From the NCBI RefSeq assembly GCF_000335475.2, contig NZ_ANAH02000027.1, positions 1 through 64,000 on the forward strand: a stretch of 64,000 bases of DNA, in the 5' to 3' direction. This stretch comes from Cystobacter fuscus DSM 2262 (GTDB lineage Bacteria > Myxococcota > Myxococcia > Myxococcales > Myxococcaceae). Position 1 is the first letter of the stretch. Each line of letters starts with the position of its first letter. A model generated the notes under the pieces. It was not told the DNA's origin, ran no database searches, and worked only from the letters and a program-made list of their open reading frames with translations. This document shows positions 55,265-64,000 of the stretch, piece by piece. Both the position numbers and the translations under genes were made by a program.

Positions 55265-56359
55265 TCAGTCCTCGTTCGAAGCTGATGGGAAGAGGTTTTT
55301 GACCTCCTGGTGAAATTCATGGTAACGGGCCCATGAATTTTTTCGCAAAGTCTCCAAATCAAGCTCGATGTATTTAGAGCGCAGATGAGCCATGAGTTCA
55401 GAATGCGCTTTCTTGAGTGACCGCATTTCTTCTTTTGCTTTATTGTACGCTTTATTGTAGTCCTCTTCGTGGGTTGGGGAGTGAAGAGTGTCATTAGACA
55501 GGTTCCAAATGTAAAATTCTCCGGGTCCACGCTGGTATTGAGTCCCGTGAGATAGGACATCGCCCCAGTATTGGTGCACCTGCATCATCAGGTTTCTGGC
55601 CGTTTCATCGTACAAATAAGTCGATGATGCCTCCCAGAGGGCATTGAAGCCTTCCCAAAAATGGACCACAGTAAAATCAATTCGATGGGGTGCGTCCTCC
55701 CAGATACTGTCGAAGACGTCCGGATTCAGGTGTAGAAGTAGATCATTTAGAGTTCGAATGTCGCGCTGCCTCTTGAGTGAGGTTGCGTCAGTCGCAACGG
55801 CGACCGGGCGATTCGGAGAGGTCTTTACAATCGCTTCAATGGCGAGAGTTAGGTCTTTAGTTAGTGCACCTAGGGCACTTGATACGGAGTCTGTATTCTT
55901 CTTCGCGTCTCTGGTCGGGAGCGGGCATTTGAATGGGGTGATTCTTTTTTGCCTGATGTCGAAAGGAAGGTCGTCTATGTTTCCAAGCTCCTTATTGGCA
56001 ACCATGATAATTCGCGCCCATCCATGAAGGGCTGCTGCATAACCGAGTTCGACTAGCACGTTCGGGTTCGGTGTCTTGCGACCGGTTGTCGTGCTGCTAT
56101 TTATGATGGAGATGTCGGAAATGATGACGTCTGCGGATTCTATCTTGCGAAATATAGTGCTCGGTATATCAGGACTCCCAGCTTCGCCACGTGTTGCTTC
56201 GTCGAGAGTTAGTTGCACACCCGGAAGCTTCGCTTCAATAGCGCTTGCTGCATCACGTAGGGCGCTCTTGATTAAATTTCTGCCTTGATTGTCGGGCATG
56301 TCTGACTGCCAAGAATAGAAAAGAGTGTAGGTCTTGGAGGTGTCAGCAACTGTCGTCAT
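55265..56359 (-). CDS. TIR-like domain protein, candidate anti-phage effector
   Basis: A 364-residue cytoplasmic protein in a pocket of much lower GC. The N-terminal 160 residues form a TIR-like Rossmann fold: YTLFYSWQSDMPDNQGRNLI, LDEATRGEAGSPDIPSTIFR, KIESADVIISDISIIN, then PNPNVLVELGYAAALHGWAR with the Glu expected of NAD-cleaving TIR enzymes, IIMVAN and LPFDIRQKRITPF. The C-terminal 200 residues are helical (LNDLLLHLNPDVFDSIWEDA, YNKAKEEMRSLKKAHSELMA), probably the sensing part. Stand-alone TIR-like proteins of this build occur in defence islands. ATG 56359 was chosen over the ORF start for its GGGGAAGCGAG. The tmRNA-like 3' end 600 bp away fits insertion as an island. Confidence 0.7.
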   Translation of the reverse strand: MTTVADTSKTYTLFYSWQSDMPDNQGRNLIKSALRDAASAIEAKLPGVQLTLDEATRGEAGSPDIPSTIFRKIESADVIISDISIINSSTTTGRKTPNPNVLVELGYAAALHGWARIIMVANKELGNIDDLPFDIRQKRITPFKCPLPTRDAKKNTDSVSSALGALTKDLTLAIEAIVKTSPNRPVAVATDATSLKRQRDIRTLNDLLLHLNPDVFDSIWEDAPHRIDFTVVHFWEGFNALWEASSTYLYDETARNLMMQVHQYWGDVLSHGTQYQRGPGEFYIWNLSNDTLHSPTHEEDYNKAYNKAKEEMRSLKKAHSELMAHLRSKYIELDLETLRKNSWARYHEFHQEVKNLFPSASNED

Positions 56360-56938
56360 TGTCTCGCTTCCCCGTGGCAGATGGGTTGCCGCAAAATCTA
56401 GGCTGGATGGTTGAAAATTCCACAAAATCGCTTCGCTCTTCCATGGCTCAACCTCTAGGGAGCGGTGTAGCGGTTGTGGCTGTGTCTAGCAACTCTCATG
56501 GGGTTGGTCGTGGAGTGCACGGCGGAAATGGCAGCTAGCACCAGCTCGCTCTTACGGACAGTTCCGGGTCAGGCACCGCTTGCCCAAAACTGGAGAGAGG
56601 CCGGGTATCCAGGCGGCTGACGCCTCGAATGGCGCCCCGGCATCGACCCGGTTGAGTCCCTGTGGCCTTTAGCCCCGCAGCAGTCCTGGCACGAGAACCC
56701 GGCAGCGAGGGGCAAGCTACCGTTCAGGACGGTCATGGGAGCGGCAGCGAGCCACACGGCACGGGATAACCCTCCGGCGCGAGGTAGGCAGCCCCCGTCG
56801 TGTTGCACGTATGTCGCGGGAGCCTGCGGAATGGCCTGGAACAGGACGGGACAGCAGGGGATGCGGCGGGATACCGACTCCCAAGCATTCCGGGCGGTTG
56901 CGAGGTAAGGGCGCGATTCTGCTGGGAGTTTCGCACCG
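56360..56938. other. Non-coding stretch between the TIR-like gene and the tmRNA-like end
   Basis: No frame combines coding bias and a known motif. GC rises from the island level back to the genome level near 56560. No integrase is recognised, so if this is an island it has lost it or keeps it elsewhere. Confidence 0.35.
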
Positions 56939-56969
56939 CCCGGCGCGGGTTCGATTCCCGCCGCCTCCA
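56939..56969 (+). ncRNA. tmRNA/tRNA-like 3' end (T arm and acceptor strand), probable attachment site
   Basis: GGCGCGGGTTCGATTCCCGC and CGCCTCCA give a perfect 5-bp T stem, the TTCGATT loop and a 7-nt acceptor strand with discriminator A. This is the standard 3' end of tmRNA (ssrA). No matching 5' acceptor strand is found in the preceding 300 bp, so only the 3' piece is present. That is the usual trace left where an element integrated. Confidence 0.55.
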
Positions 56970-56979
56970 GTAGAGGTTG

Positions 56980-57296
56980 CCCGCCGCTCTGAGCCGAGCC
57001 TGCTCTCCTCTCGTTCCATCGGCTGGGGCGCGTTCAACGTGGTGGAGGGGCTCATCGACCATCAGTTGCTCGGCATCCACCACGTCCACCCCGGGGAGGG
57101 GCAGTTGGCCTGGGATATCGGCTTCCTGCTCTTCGGGGCCCTGCTCATCGTGGGGGCGGCGCGCTCGGGCGCGCGGGCCGTGCGGATACGCTGCCGCGAG
57201 GCGTCGTCCCGCCCGTGCTTCGAGGCACGGAAGGCCCTCGCCAGAATCCTCGCGGTTGAGGCTCGAACAGGCCGTGAAGTAGGGTCGCGAGGATGA
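56980..57296 (+). pseudogene. DUF2243 membrane protein, C-terminal part
   Basis: SIGWGAFNVVEGLIDHQLLG, IHHVHPGEGQLAWDIGFLLF, GALLIVG is the conserved core of DUF2243 proteins, normally about 150-170 residues with four membrane segments. The first two segments are missing, and the sequence before SIGWG belongs to the tmRNA-like junction. The stop overlaps the start of the DUF1772 gene, so the two once formed an operon. Confidence 0.65.
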
Positions 57297-57775
57297 TTTT
57301 GGATAAATCATTCCTTCCCCTGACCGTGCTGGCGGCACTCGGCTGCGGGCTGATGGCGGGCCTCTTCTTCACCTTCTCGACCTTCGTCATGAAGGCCCTG
57401 TCGCGCCTGCCCCCGGGGGAGGGCATGGCCGCGATGCAAGCGATCAACTCCGCCATCTTGAATCCACTGTTCTTCACGCTCTTCTTCGGAACCGTGGCGG
57501 TATGTCTTTGGGCCGTCGTGGCCTCACTCATGCGCTGGCACCACGACGGCTCCGCCTATCGGCTCGCCGGTGGCGCGCTCTATCTGGTGGGCGGCTTTCT
57601 CGTGACGGTCGTGTTCAACGTGCCGATGAATGAAAAGCTGGCGGCGACCCCCTCCGCCAGTCCGGAGGCCGCCGCTTTATGGTCCAGCTACCTGACGAAC
57701 TGGACGGCGTGGAACCATGTGCGGACCGTGGCGTCGCTCGCGGCCGCGGCCTTGCTGACCCTCTCCCTGGTCTGA
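57293..57775 (+). CDS. DUF1772 (anthrone oxygenase-like) membrane protein
   Basis: A 160-residue protein with four membrane segments (LPLTVLAALGCGLMAGLFFT, FFTLFFGTVAVCLWAVVASL, LAGGALYLVGGFLVTVVFNV, VRTVASLAAAALLTLSLV). The motif VPMNEKLA and W.xWNHVRT near the end are the hallmarks of DUF1772/anthrone-oxygenase-like proteins. Most bacterial members have unknown roles. ATG 57293 overlaps the stop of the preceding DUF2243 remnant, which may now serve only for translational coupling. Confidence 0.85.
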   Translation: MILDKSFLPLTVLAALGCGLMAGLFFTFSTFVMKALSRLPPGEGMAAMQAINSAILNPLFFTLFFGTVAVCLWAVVASLMRWHHDGSAYRLAGGALYLVGGFLVTVVFNVPMNEKLAATPSASPEAAALWSSYLTNWTAWNHVRTVASLAAAALLTLSLV

Positions 57776-57816
57776 GCGCGGAGTGGCCGGGCCCCGAGCG
57801 GGAACCGTCGGGCGCC

Positions 57817-59628
57817 TCAGCGCGTCCGCCAGGCTCCGTCCTCGGCGCGCTCGTAGTGCTGGCCGTCCGGGAGCTTGCCGTAGAAGAGCGCGTCCTTGAG
57901 ACCCGACACGGACTGGCCATCGAAGAGGCCAATCTCCCCCTCGGGTGAGAAGGTGAGTCCCAGTTCGGCGGCGGTCAGTCGCACGCGCGCCCCGGGGGCC
58001 AGCTTCCTCGCCACGAGCACCGTGCCCACGGTTCTGCCGGCCTGCTCGCGAGGCGCCGCCGTGGGCTCGGCCTGGAGCAAGGCGGGGATGTTGCGCCGCA
58101 GGTTCGTGGTCAGCACCTGTCCAGCCAGGTTCACGTCCTGGGTGCCGCGGTTGCGCAGCTCGACCCAGCCGGCCTTCGCGTCCAGCGCCTCCAGCACCAC
58201 GTCAGGCTCGTGGGCCTTCAGTCGCTCGAGTTCCTTCAGGATGAACTCGCGCCGCAGCCGGACGAACTCCTTGATGAACTCATCGCCCTCCTCGAACTTG
58301 GCGTGGTCCATGTACGGATCCACGGCCATGTACGGCGCGATGACCGCGTGCAACTGGTCGATGTAGGGCCCCATCACCTCCATGGTGAAGAGCTCGCGCA
58401 TGGCCTTGTCCAGGCGGTCCTCCAGGCGCGAGCGCAGCTCGGGGTTCATCACGATCCGGGTGGCCAGGTTGGAGAAGACGGGCAGGTAGCCCGGGTGGAT
58501 GCCCTTGCGATCGCGGTAGCGATTGGCCACCTCGGGGTTGCCCAGGGTGAAGGAGTAGAGCGGCTGATCGTAGATGGGCACCAGGTCCGGGCCCCGCGCC
58601 ATCTGGTACCACCAGCGCGCGTCCACGTTGTTGAGATCCCACGCGGCGTAGACCCAGCGCTTCGTCACATGGTCGTGGATGAAGTAGCTCTCCGAGTCCT
58701 CGACGTAGTTGTTGGCCATCAGCGCATCCATGACCATGGAGCGCAGGTAGCCCTCCAGGTCCATGGCGCGCGCGAGCGCCTGGGGCAGCTCGGGCTCGGG
58801 GGTGCGGTTGATGACGGCGAGCACCTGGTCCAGGGCCTCGTGGCCTTCCTTCTTCTCGTTGGTCTTCTTCAGCCAGTCGCCCTGGTAGGGCACCTTCCAG
58901 GAGCGCAGCTTGAATTCGGTGTCCTTCCAGCCGGCGCGGTAGATGGAGGCGTCCTTGTCCGAGAAGTCATGAGCGCTCAGGAAGGACTTGTTGATCTGCT
59001 CGATGTCCAGGAAGACGCCCTCGGGTTTTCCGTTGAGGCTCAGCCGGACGAACTTCACCTTCGCGGCGGGCACCCGCATGGCGGCCAGCAGATCGAAGGC
59101 GATCTTCTCCGCCAGCATCGACGCGTCCGAGTAGCCGGCCACGAGGTTGAGCGAGGTGCGGCCCTCGAAGGGGGAGTCCTTCTCGAAGCTCACGTTCCAA
59201 CTCTTCTTGGGGAAGTCGCGCGCGGAGGCGCCGCGCAGGCGGGCCTTCACCGGGTAGTCGACGCCCTCGTAGCGGAAGATGGCGTCCTGCTCGGGCGTGT
59301 TCTTGTCCGCGTAGAACTTCTCCTTCACGCCAGGCGGGAAGATGAGCTCGTACGCCTGCACGCTCTTCTGCACGGCGGGCAGGACGAAGGGGCGCTGTTC
59401 GTCGGGGATGGGCGGAGGTTTGTCCGTCGACGGAGGCGGAGACTCCGTGGGAGGCCCGCCGGTGGCGGGTGGAGAGGGCGATTGCTCGTCCGGTCGTGGA
59501 TTTCCCGGCGTGGGGGCGGGCTGCTGGAGGGAAGGACGGCCGCCCACCGTGGTCGCCGGCTCCCTCCCAGGGCCGCACGCGGATGCTACGGAGACCGTGA
59601 CCAGACAGAAAAGACGCGCGATGTTCAT
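57817..59628 (-). CDS. CotH-kinase-family lipoprotein with C-terminal lamin-tail-like domain
   Basis: A 603-residue lipoprotein (signal MNIARLFCLVTVSVASACG). A Pro-rich linker (residues 30-75) leads to the CotH domain: FRYEGVDYPVKARLRGASAR, PKKSWNVSFEK, LNLVAGYSDASMLAEKIAFD, then GVFLDIEQINKSFL and YAAWDLNNVDARW, whose Asp matches the metal-binding DxxN of CotH kinases. CotH proteins are atypical secreted kinases. The last 140 residues (AGWVELRNRGTQDVNLAGQV) look like a lamin-tail domain. A hairpin (GGAGAAA/TTTCTCC, 59729-59746) lies between this gene and its upstream neighbour. Confidence 0.88.
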   Translation of the reverse strand: MNIARLFCLVTVSVASACGPGREPATTVGGRPSLQQPAPTPGNPRPDEQSPSPPATGGPPTESPPPSTDKPPPIPDEQRPFVLPAVQKSVQAYELIFPPGVKEKFYADKNTPEQDAIFRYEGVDYPVKARLRGASARDFPKKSWNVSFEKDSPFEGRTSLNLVAGYSDASMLAEKIAFDLLAAMRVPAAKVKFVRLSLNGKPEGVFLDIEQINKSFLSAHDFSDKDASIYRAGWKDTEFKLRSWKVPYQGDWLKKTNEKKEGHEALDQVLAVINRTPEPELPQALARAMDLEGYLRSMVMDALMANNYVEDSESYFIHDHVTKRWVYAAWDLNNVDARWWYQMARGPDLVPIYDQPLYSFTLGNPEVANRYRDRKGIHPGYLPVFSNLATRIVMNPELRSRLEDRLDKAMRELFTMEVMGPYIDQLHAVIAPYMAVDPYMDHAKFEEGDEFIKEFVRLRREFILKELERLKAHEPDVVLEALDAKAGWVELRNRGTQDVNLAGQVLTTNLRRNIPALLQAEPTAAPREQAGRTVGTVLVARKLAPGARVRLTAAELGLTFSPEGEIGLFDGQSVSGLKDALFYGKLPDGQHYERAEDGAWRTR

Positions 59629-59776
59629 GAACGCGTCGCTTGAGCAAGACGGATGCCGGGGTGCTGAAGGCTCGCACCGTCCAATGTCAGACGTTGCGGA
59701 CCCGGACATGGGAAAAGGCCTTGCCCAAGGAGAAATGATTTTCTCCCAACAGGGCCCCGGGCTTCTTGTCCAGGGG

Positions 59777-61018
59777 TCAGCGGCAGCCCGCGGCCGAGGG
59801 GGGGAGCCGGTAGGTGAGGCGTTGGAACCAACCGCGCTCACGCCACTGCTCCTTGCGGATTTCCACCGCGTGGGCCAGGTCCTGCTCGAAGCTGGTGGCG
59901 AGCGAGTGGGCGAGGGGCCCGTCCTCGACGACGAGCGCGCCCTCCTCGAGCAGGGCGCTCGCATGGGCTTGGAGGTTGGTGGAGCCCACGGCCACGAGGT
60001 GCTCGTCCACGAGCACGGTGCGCGACTCCAGGGGGGCGCGCTGGTACTCCCACAGGCGCACCCCGTTCTCCAGCAGCCGCTCATAGGAGGAGCGCTGCGC
60101 GGCGAGCACGCTGGCGGAGGTGTTCGCGCCCTCGAGCCCGGGGACGAGGATGCGCACGTCCACGCCGCTCTTGGCCTTGTGGATGAGCGTGTCCACGGTG
60201 GCGGGAGTGGGCACGAAGCACGCGTTGGTGAGCCACAGGCGGTGCTGGGCGGAGGCGAGCAGCACCTGCACCATGCGCTCGGAGTGGCTCAGCGAGGGCG
60301 AGCCGGTGCTCGCGATGAAGCCGGCGCGGGCCTCGCCCTGGAAGTCGAGTGGAGGAAAGGCGGACTCGGGCAGCAGCCCGCCGCCGGCCTCGAGCCAGTC
60401 CCGGGCGAAGGACTGCTGCAACTGGCGCACGGCGGGGCCCTCGACGTGGACATAGGTGTCACGGGTGCCGCCGCGAGGGGCCACGGCGCCGAAGCCGCCG
60501 GTGAGGCCGCCACGGCCGTCCCGGATGACGAGCTGCCGGTGGTTGCGCGCCTCCAGCCGCGAGTCGGCGAACACCACCTCCTGGCCGATGAAGGGCCGGA
60601 AGGCACGGACGTCGCAGCCCGCGCGCACCAGCTCGGACTCCACCTGCTCCTTGAAGGCCGGGCTCTGGAGGGGGTCCACGAGGATGCGGCACGCCACGTC
60701 GGGCCGGCGCGCGGCGAGCGCCTGGACGAGCCGCCGTGAGGCGTCGCCGGGTTCCCACCGGGACAGCAGGAGGTGGATGGACTCGCGCGCCTCGCGGATC
60801 TCCTCCTCGAGGGTGTCGAGGATGCGCTCGTCCTGGACGAGCTCCACCCCATGGCCGGGCCGCAAGCCGATGCCCACGGACTGGTAGAGGGCGAGGGACA
60901 GCTCGGGCCCGGAGCTGGGCACGGGGTCGCGGACGCGGAGCTGCTCCGGGAAGTCACGGCGGACGCACGCCGTGCCGCACCACAGGCAGGCGATCAGGAG
61001 ACGCGAGAGGGCATTCAC
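59777..61018 (-). CDS. Phospholipase D-like lipoprotein with degenerate HKD motifs
   Basis: A 413-residue lipoprotein (SRLLIACLWCGTACV) with two PLD domains. Motif 1 reads RNHRQLVIRDGRGGLTGGFG, so the HxK lysine is Gln. Motif 2 reads LESRTVLVDEHLVAVGSTNL, so His is Glu and Lys is Arg. The surrounding fold is preserved (IHLLLSRWEPGDASRRLVQA, RILVPGLEGANTSASVL). True PLDs and cardiolipin synthases need two HKD sites, so catalysis is doubtful; a binding role or altered chemistry is possible. GTG 61018 gives the most compact signal peptide; ATG 61036 would add six residues. Divergent from the gene at 61164. Confidence 0.8.
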   Translation of the reverse strand: MNALSRLLIACLWCGTACVRRDFPEQLRVRDPVPSSGPELSLALYQSVGIGLRPGHGVELVQDERILDTLEEEIREARESIHLLLSRWEPGDASRRLVQALAARRPDVACRILVDPLQSPAFKEQVESELVRAGCDVRAFRPFIGQEVVFADSRLEARNHRQLVIRDGRGGLTGGFGAVAPRGGTRDTYVHVEGPAVRQLQQSFARDWLEAGGGLLPESAFPPLDFQGEARAGFIASTGSPSLSHSERMVQVLLASAQHRLWLTNACFVPTPATVDTLIHKAKSGVDVRILVPGLEGANTSASVLAAQRSSYERLLENGVRLWEYQRAPLESRTVLVDEHLVAVGSTNLQAHASALLEEGALVVEDGPLAHSLATSFEQDLAHAVEIRKEQWRERGWFQRLTYRLPPSAAGCR

Positions 61019-61163
61019 GCGGCCCAAGCTAGGCATCCGGGGCGGGACTGCGCAGGGGTGGAGGGGAGTCGGGCGAGCGTTGGGGCTCCGCTGGGTATGA
61101 CTCGCGGGCGCACCCATCTCTACCTTCGAGGGGCAGCGCCTACCCACTGCTGCTGGAGGCACG

Positions 61164-61634
61164 ATGGAATCCTGGAACCAGAGTTCAACCGATGCCGTGC
61201 GCATGCACGCGCCGGGCGAGGTGAACCGTCGCATCGACGCCGAGGTGGAGCGGTGCGTGCGGCACATGGCGGAGCAGACGGACCACTCGGTCATCAGCCA
61301 CTACCTGGAGGGGCTGGAGAAGGAGTGGGACCTGAACCGGGTGGTGATGGTGGCCGCGTCGGCGGTGTCGCTCCTGGGGTGCGTGGTGCCGCCGCGTGGC
61401 GGGGCCTGGCGGCTGGTGGGCGCGGTGGCGTCGGGGCTGCTGTTGCAGCAGGGGGTGTTCGGCTTCGGTCCCCTGTCGCTGCTCGCGCGCCGGCTGGGGG
61501 TGCGCACCCGGAGGGAGATCGATCTGGAGAAGTTCGCCCTCAAGGCGCTCCGGGGGGACTTCATGCGGATTCCGCACGAGGGCGGCCCCCTGGCGCGGGC
61601 GAACGCCGCGCTGGTGGCCGCCCAGTCCGACTGA
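61164..61634 (+). CDS. Small membrane protein, DUF2892-like
   Basis: A 156-residue protein. The N-terminal 55 residues are hydrophilic and helical (NRRIDAEVERCVRHMAEQTD). Two membrane segments follow (VVMVAASAVSLLGCVVPP and LVGAVASGLLLQQGVFGFGP), then a cytoplasmic tail with RTRREIDLEKFALKALRGDF. The arrangement recalls YgaP-type DUF2892 proteins with an added head. Single gene, function unknown. Confidence 0.6.
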   Translation: MESWNQSSTDAVRMHAPGEVNRRIDAEVERCVRHMAEQTDHSVISHYLEGLEKEWDLNRVVMVAASAVSLLGCVVPPRGGAWRLVGAVASGLLLQQGVFGFGPLSLLARRLGVRTRREIDLEKFALKALRGDFMRIPHEGGPLARANAALVAAQSD

Positions 61635-61644
61635 GCGCTCGCGG

Positions 61645-64000
61645 CTAGCGCACGCCTCCGCGCATGGCGTTGAGGCTCACCGGCGGCGCGGGGCCCGGTC
61701 TCGTCGGCTTCGCGCCGCCGCGCTGCTTGAACATGTAGCCCTCGAGTCCGGCCATCCCGATGGAGAACTGCGTCACCCACCTGGTGTCCGGCCGGCCCGC
61801 TTTGGCCTTGGTGTCGAACGGGTAGGCGAAGTGCAGGCGCAGGAGGATGGGGCCCAGGCCCACGTTGATGCCCACGGCGGCGTCGAGCACGCGGCGGTCG
61901 AACATGTCGCGCAGCGAGCCGCCCACGCCACCCAGGTCGAAGCCCGCCACGCCCATGATGCTGTTGAGGAAGGCGATGCGGATGATGGCGTCGAGCGGCA
62001 CGCGCAGCTCCAGCGTGGAGTAGAGGTAGTGCTGGCCGAGCAGCCAGTCCGTGTCGCCGAAGGGCACGCCGCGCAGGGTGTCGAAGCTGGAGAGGTAGTA
62101 GGAGCGGACGAAGCGTCCGCCGAAGCTCGTGCCCGCGCCGCCGCGCAGCATGAGGTGGGTGCTGCCCAGGGGGATGGGGAAGTAGCGCTCGGCGTCCAGG
62201 CGCACGTTGCCGAAGAACTCGCCGTGGAAGGGCTGCACGCCGGCGGTGACTTCCGCCAGGAACGAGGTGCCCGAGGTGGCCACGCCCGTGTAGTGGTAGT
62301 GCAGGGTGTTGTAGCCGAAGGCGCCGGACACCTCCGTCTGGAAGCGCATGCCGGGTTGGCTCTGCTTCCACTGGGTATAGAGGTCCCCCACGCCGTTGAG
62401 CTCCTGCAGGTTGAGGATGAAGGCGGTGGAGGGATCGAGGAAGTACGAGGCGCCGCCGATGTTGAGGTTGGTCTCGAGGAAGGTGAAGGTGCTCAGCGGG
62501 TAGCGCGCCAGGCCCGTGGCGCCGAAGAAGCGCTCGCCGGAGATGAGGTAGCTCAGGGGAATCTGTCCCTGGGAGGCCTGCACGAGCGAGCGATCCACGC
62601 GGAAGCGCAGCGACTGGAAGAGGCCGCCGCCCCAGGTGGTGCGCCGTGACTGGTCGATGTAGAGCAGGATGCCATCGGTGAGATCGAAGGAGCCGTACAC
62701 GGCCACCTGCAGGAGCAGGGCGTGGTTGCGCAGCCGGTCCATGGCCGAGGCGGCCACCTGGCCGTAGAAGCCGCCGCCGCCGCCGCCCGCGAAGCCGAGG
62801 ATGGGCCCCAGGTCGATGTTCTTCCAGGCGAAGGGGTTGTAGTGCTCGGCGCCCTCGAGCGCGCGCTGGGGCAGGGGGCTGGGCGGGGTGGTGCGGTCCT
62901 GCGAGCCCGCGGGCACGGGGATGCTCAGCAGTTGTTGGGCGCGCATCAGGGCGGGTTTGCGCTCTCCGGACAGGTGGAAGAGCGTCCACAGGTTGCCGTC
63001 CGGCGCGGGGCTGGGCTCGAAGAGGCCGGTGGCCACGTCGGTGCGGCGCACGATGGAGCCTCCGCCGGTGTACTCGTGGAGATCCGAGTGGCTCTGGTCA
63101 TACGCCACGAAGAACAGGCGGCCGTTGGGCAGCACGGTGGGGTCCGCGTGGTCGCGCGCCTCGGTGGTGAGCCGCTCCGGCACATCGCCGTTGCCGGGCT
63201 TCACCCGGAAGAGGTTGTAGTAGCCGTGCGGGGTGGCATCCGAGGTGTAGACGATGCCCGCCGCGCCCCAGGTGAGGCTGCGCTCGGCGTAGACGTCGTG
63301 GGTGAGCTGCTGGGGCTTCGCGTCGGCGCCCTGGTCGAGCGGCAGCACGTACACGTCGCGCGTGCCCTTCTCGTTCAGGCCGATGAAGGCCAGCTGCTTG
63401 CCATCCGGCGAGAAGGCCGGGGAGTGGGCGGCGATGAGGCCGTGGCGCTCGAGTGGCCAGGCCACGCGCTCGCCCAGGTCGAAGTCCACCTCGTAGGGGG
63501 CTTCCTTGTACAACCCGGTGGGGTTGTTGATGTAGGCGTTGCGGCTGGCCGGGGGCGCGCTGCCGTCGCGGTGGGTGGCGGCCTTGATGGAGTGCGTGTA
63601 GCGCTGGATGTAGAGGATGTCGCGCGCGAGCGCCTCGGCCACGAAGGCGATCCGGTCATCGGAGAGGGCGAAGTTGCGGCCGAAGACGGGGTGGAGGGAC
63701 TCGTAGCCCGGCACGCCATCGCCCTGCACCTTGCGGGTGTCCTCGGGCGCGCGGGGGTCCACGAGGATGAGCTGGCTCTCGCCCGTCTCCGGGATGATGC
63801 TGCGGTAGATGAGGACGCGCCCATCCGGCCGGCTGTTGAGCGCGGTGACGATGCCCTGGCGCTCGCGCAAGAGCTCCACCCCGGGCGTGTTCTGCTCGGA
63901 CTTGAGGTAGGCGCGGTAGGAGCGCTGCTTGAGCCAGTCCTCGAAGCGCGCGGCGATCGTCTGGGGCGCGTCCCCGGTGAGCAGCTCCAAGAGCCCGTCG
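61645..64000 (-). CDS. TolB-like propeller and outer-membrane barrel protein (5' end outside the window)
   Basis: At least 785 residues; the frame is open past base 64000, so the N-terminus is not seen. Residues seen first (LELLTGDAPQTIAARFEDWL) suggest a preceding protease or M1-like domain. Then comes a WD40-like/PD40 (TolB) propeller (HSPAFSPDGKQLAFIGLNEK, ERSLTWGAAGIVYTSDATPH). The last 350 residues form a BamA/D15-type beta barrel (NIDLGPILGFAGGGGGGFYG, GTSFGGRFVRSYYLSSFDTL, DAAVGINVGLGPILLRLHFA). Probably an outer-membrane surface protein with a periplasmic or extracellular propeller. Confidence 0.8.
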   Translation of the reverse strand, partial: DGLLELLTGDAPQTIAARFEDWLKQRSYRAYLKSEQNTPGVELLRERQGIVTALNSRPDGRVLIYRSIIPETGESQLILVDPRAPEDTRKVQGDGVPGYESLHPVFGRNFALSDDRIAFVAEALARDILYIQRYTHSIKAATHRDGSAPPASRNAYINNPTGLYKEAPYEVDFDLGERVAWPLERHGLIAAHSPAFSPDGKQLAFIGLNEKGTRDVYVLPLDQGADAKPQQLTHDVYAERSLTWGAAGIVYTSDATPHGYYNLFRVKPGNGDVPERLTTEARDHADPTVLPNGRLFFVAYDQSHSDLHEYTGGGSIVRRTDVATGLFEPSPAPDGNLWTLFHLSGERKPALMRAQQLLSIPVPAGSQDRTTPPSPLPQRALEGAEHYNPFAWKNIDLGPILGFAGGGGGGFYGQVAASAMDRLRNHALLLQVAVYGSFDLTDGILLYIDQSRRTTWGGGLFQSLRFRVDRSLVQASQGQIPLSYLISGERFFGATGLARYPLSTFTFLETNLNIGGASYFLDPSTAFILNLQELNGVGDLYTQWKQSQPGMRFQTEVSGAFGYNTLHYHYTGVATSGTSFLAEVTAGVQPFHGEFFGNVRLDAERYFPIPLGSTHLMLRGGAGTSFGGRFVRSYYLSSFDTLRGVPFGDTDWLLGQHYLYSTLELRVPLDAIIRIAFLNSIMGVAGFDLGGVGGSLRDMFDRRVLDAAVGINVGLGPILLRLHFAYPFDTKAKAGRPDTRWVTQFSIGMAGLEGYMFKQRGGAKPTRPGPAPPVSLNAMRGGVR

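Overview
The window looks like the chromosome of a myxobacterium, probably of the Cystobacter/Archangium/Melittangium kind. The sequence is about 68-70% GC with near-saturated G/C at third codon positions. It holds lineage-typical families: DUF2381 proteins, an Imm11 (MXAN_0049-type) immunity gene, kelch/metal-binding-motif lipoproteins, a kinase-type AAA/GAF/histidine-kinase giant and a small NRPS operon. GTG and TTG starts are common. It is an accessory, highly rearranged stretch: at least twenty genes are cut to 5' or 3' fragments. Debris of a group II intron, IS3 and IS91 elements, and two families of dispersed repeats, lies between intact genes.

Layout. 1-1.6 kb: decayed group II intron, gene fragments. 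1.8-5.3 kb: SRPBCC gene, a PfpI-like fragment, then the first copy (A) of a duplicated block (toxin 3' end, ECF sigma factor, anti-sigma factor). 5.5-7.3 kb: first Cys-rich peptide gene, ArsR/AHSA1 operon. 7.4-11.2 kb: hrpA. 11.3-18.3 kb: two more Cys-rich peptide genes, an Imm11/YopT-like protease immunity-toxin pair, the second copy (B) of the block (sigma gene internally deleted, anti-sigma intact), and an MNIO/bufferin-type RiPP operon. 18.3-31.7 kb: fragments, a quinol nitric oxide reductase, a lipase with a BP74-like protein, RidA, LRR, VCBS and dienelactone hydrolase genes. 31.7-41.5 kb: a chimeric HTH/AAA/histidine kinase ORF and a large kelch lipoprotein. 41.7-49.6 kb: P450 plus two NRPS genes (A-T-C-A-T and C-T). 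49.8-56.4 kb: SDR/LysR pair, DUF2381, an ankyrin gene with a Cys-rich lipoprotein toxin candidate, and a low-GC TIR-like gene near a tmRNA-like 3' end. 57-64 kb: ordinary envelope genes.

How the parts may fit. Five sites of the form GTAACC-N15/16-CGT(A/C) stand directly upstream of the bufferin-like precursor, the three MMKTLK Cys-rich peptide genes and the Imm11/protease operon. This is the architecture of ECF promoters, close to that known for SigF-type factors controlling bufferins. The window encodes one intact ECF sigma factor and two near-identical copies of a membrane anti-sigma factor with an HxxxCxxC motif, one of them beside the bufferin operon. The best reading is one stress regulon, plausibly metal or thiol responsive, joining a modified metal-binding peptide, a family of undescribed secreted Cys-rich peptides and a toxin operon. 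This is inference from sequence and has not been tested.
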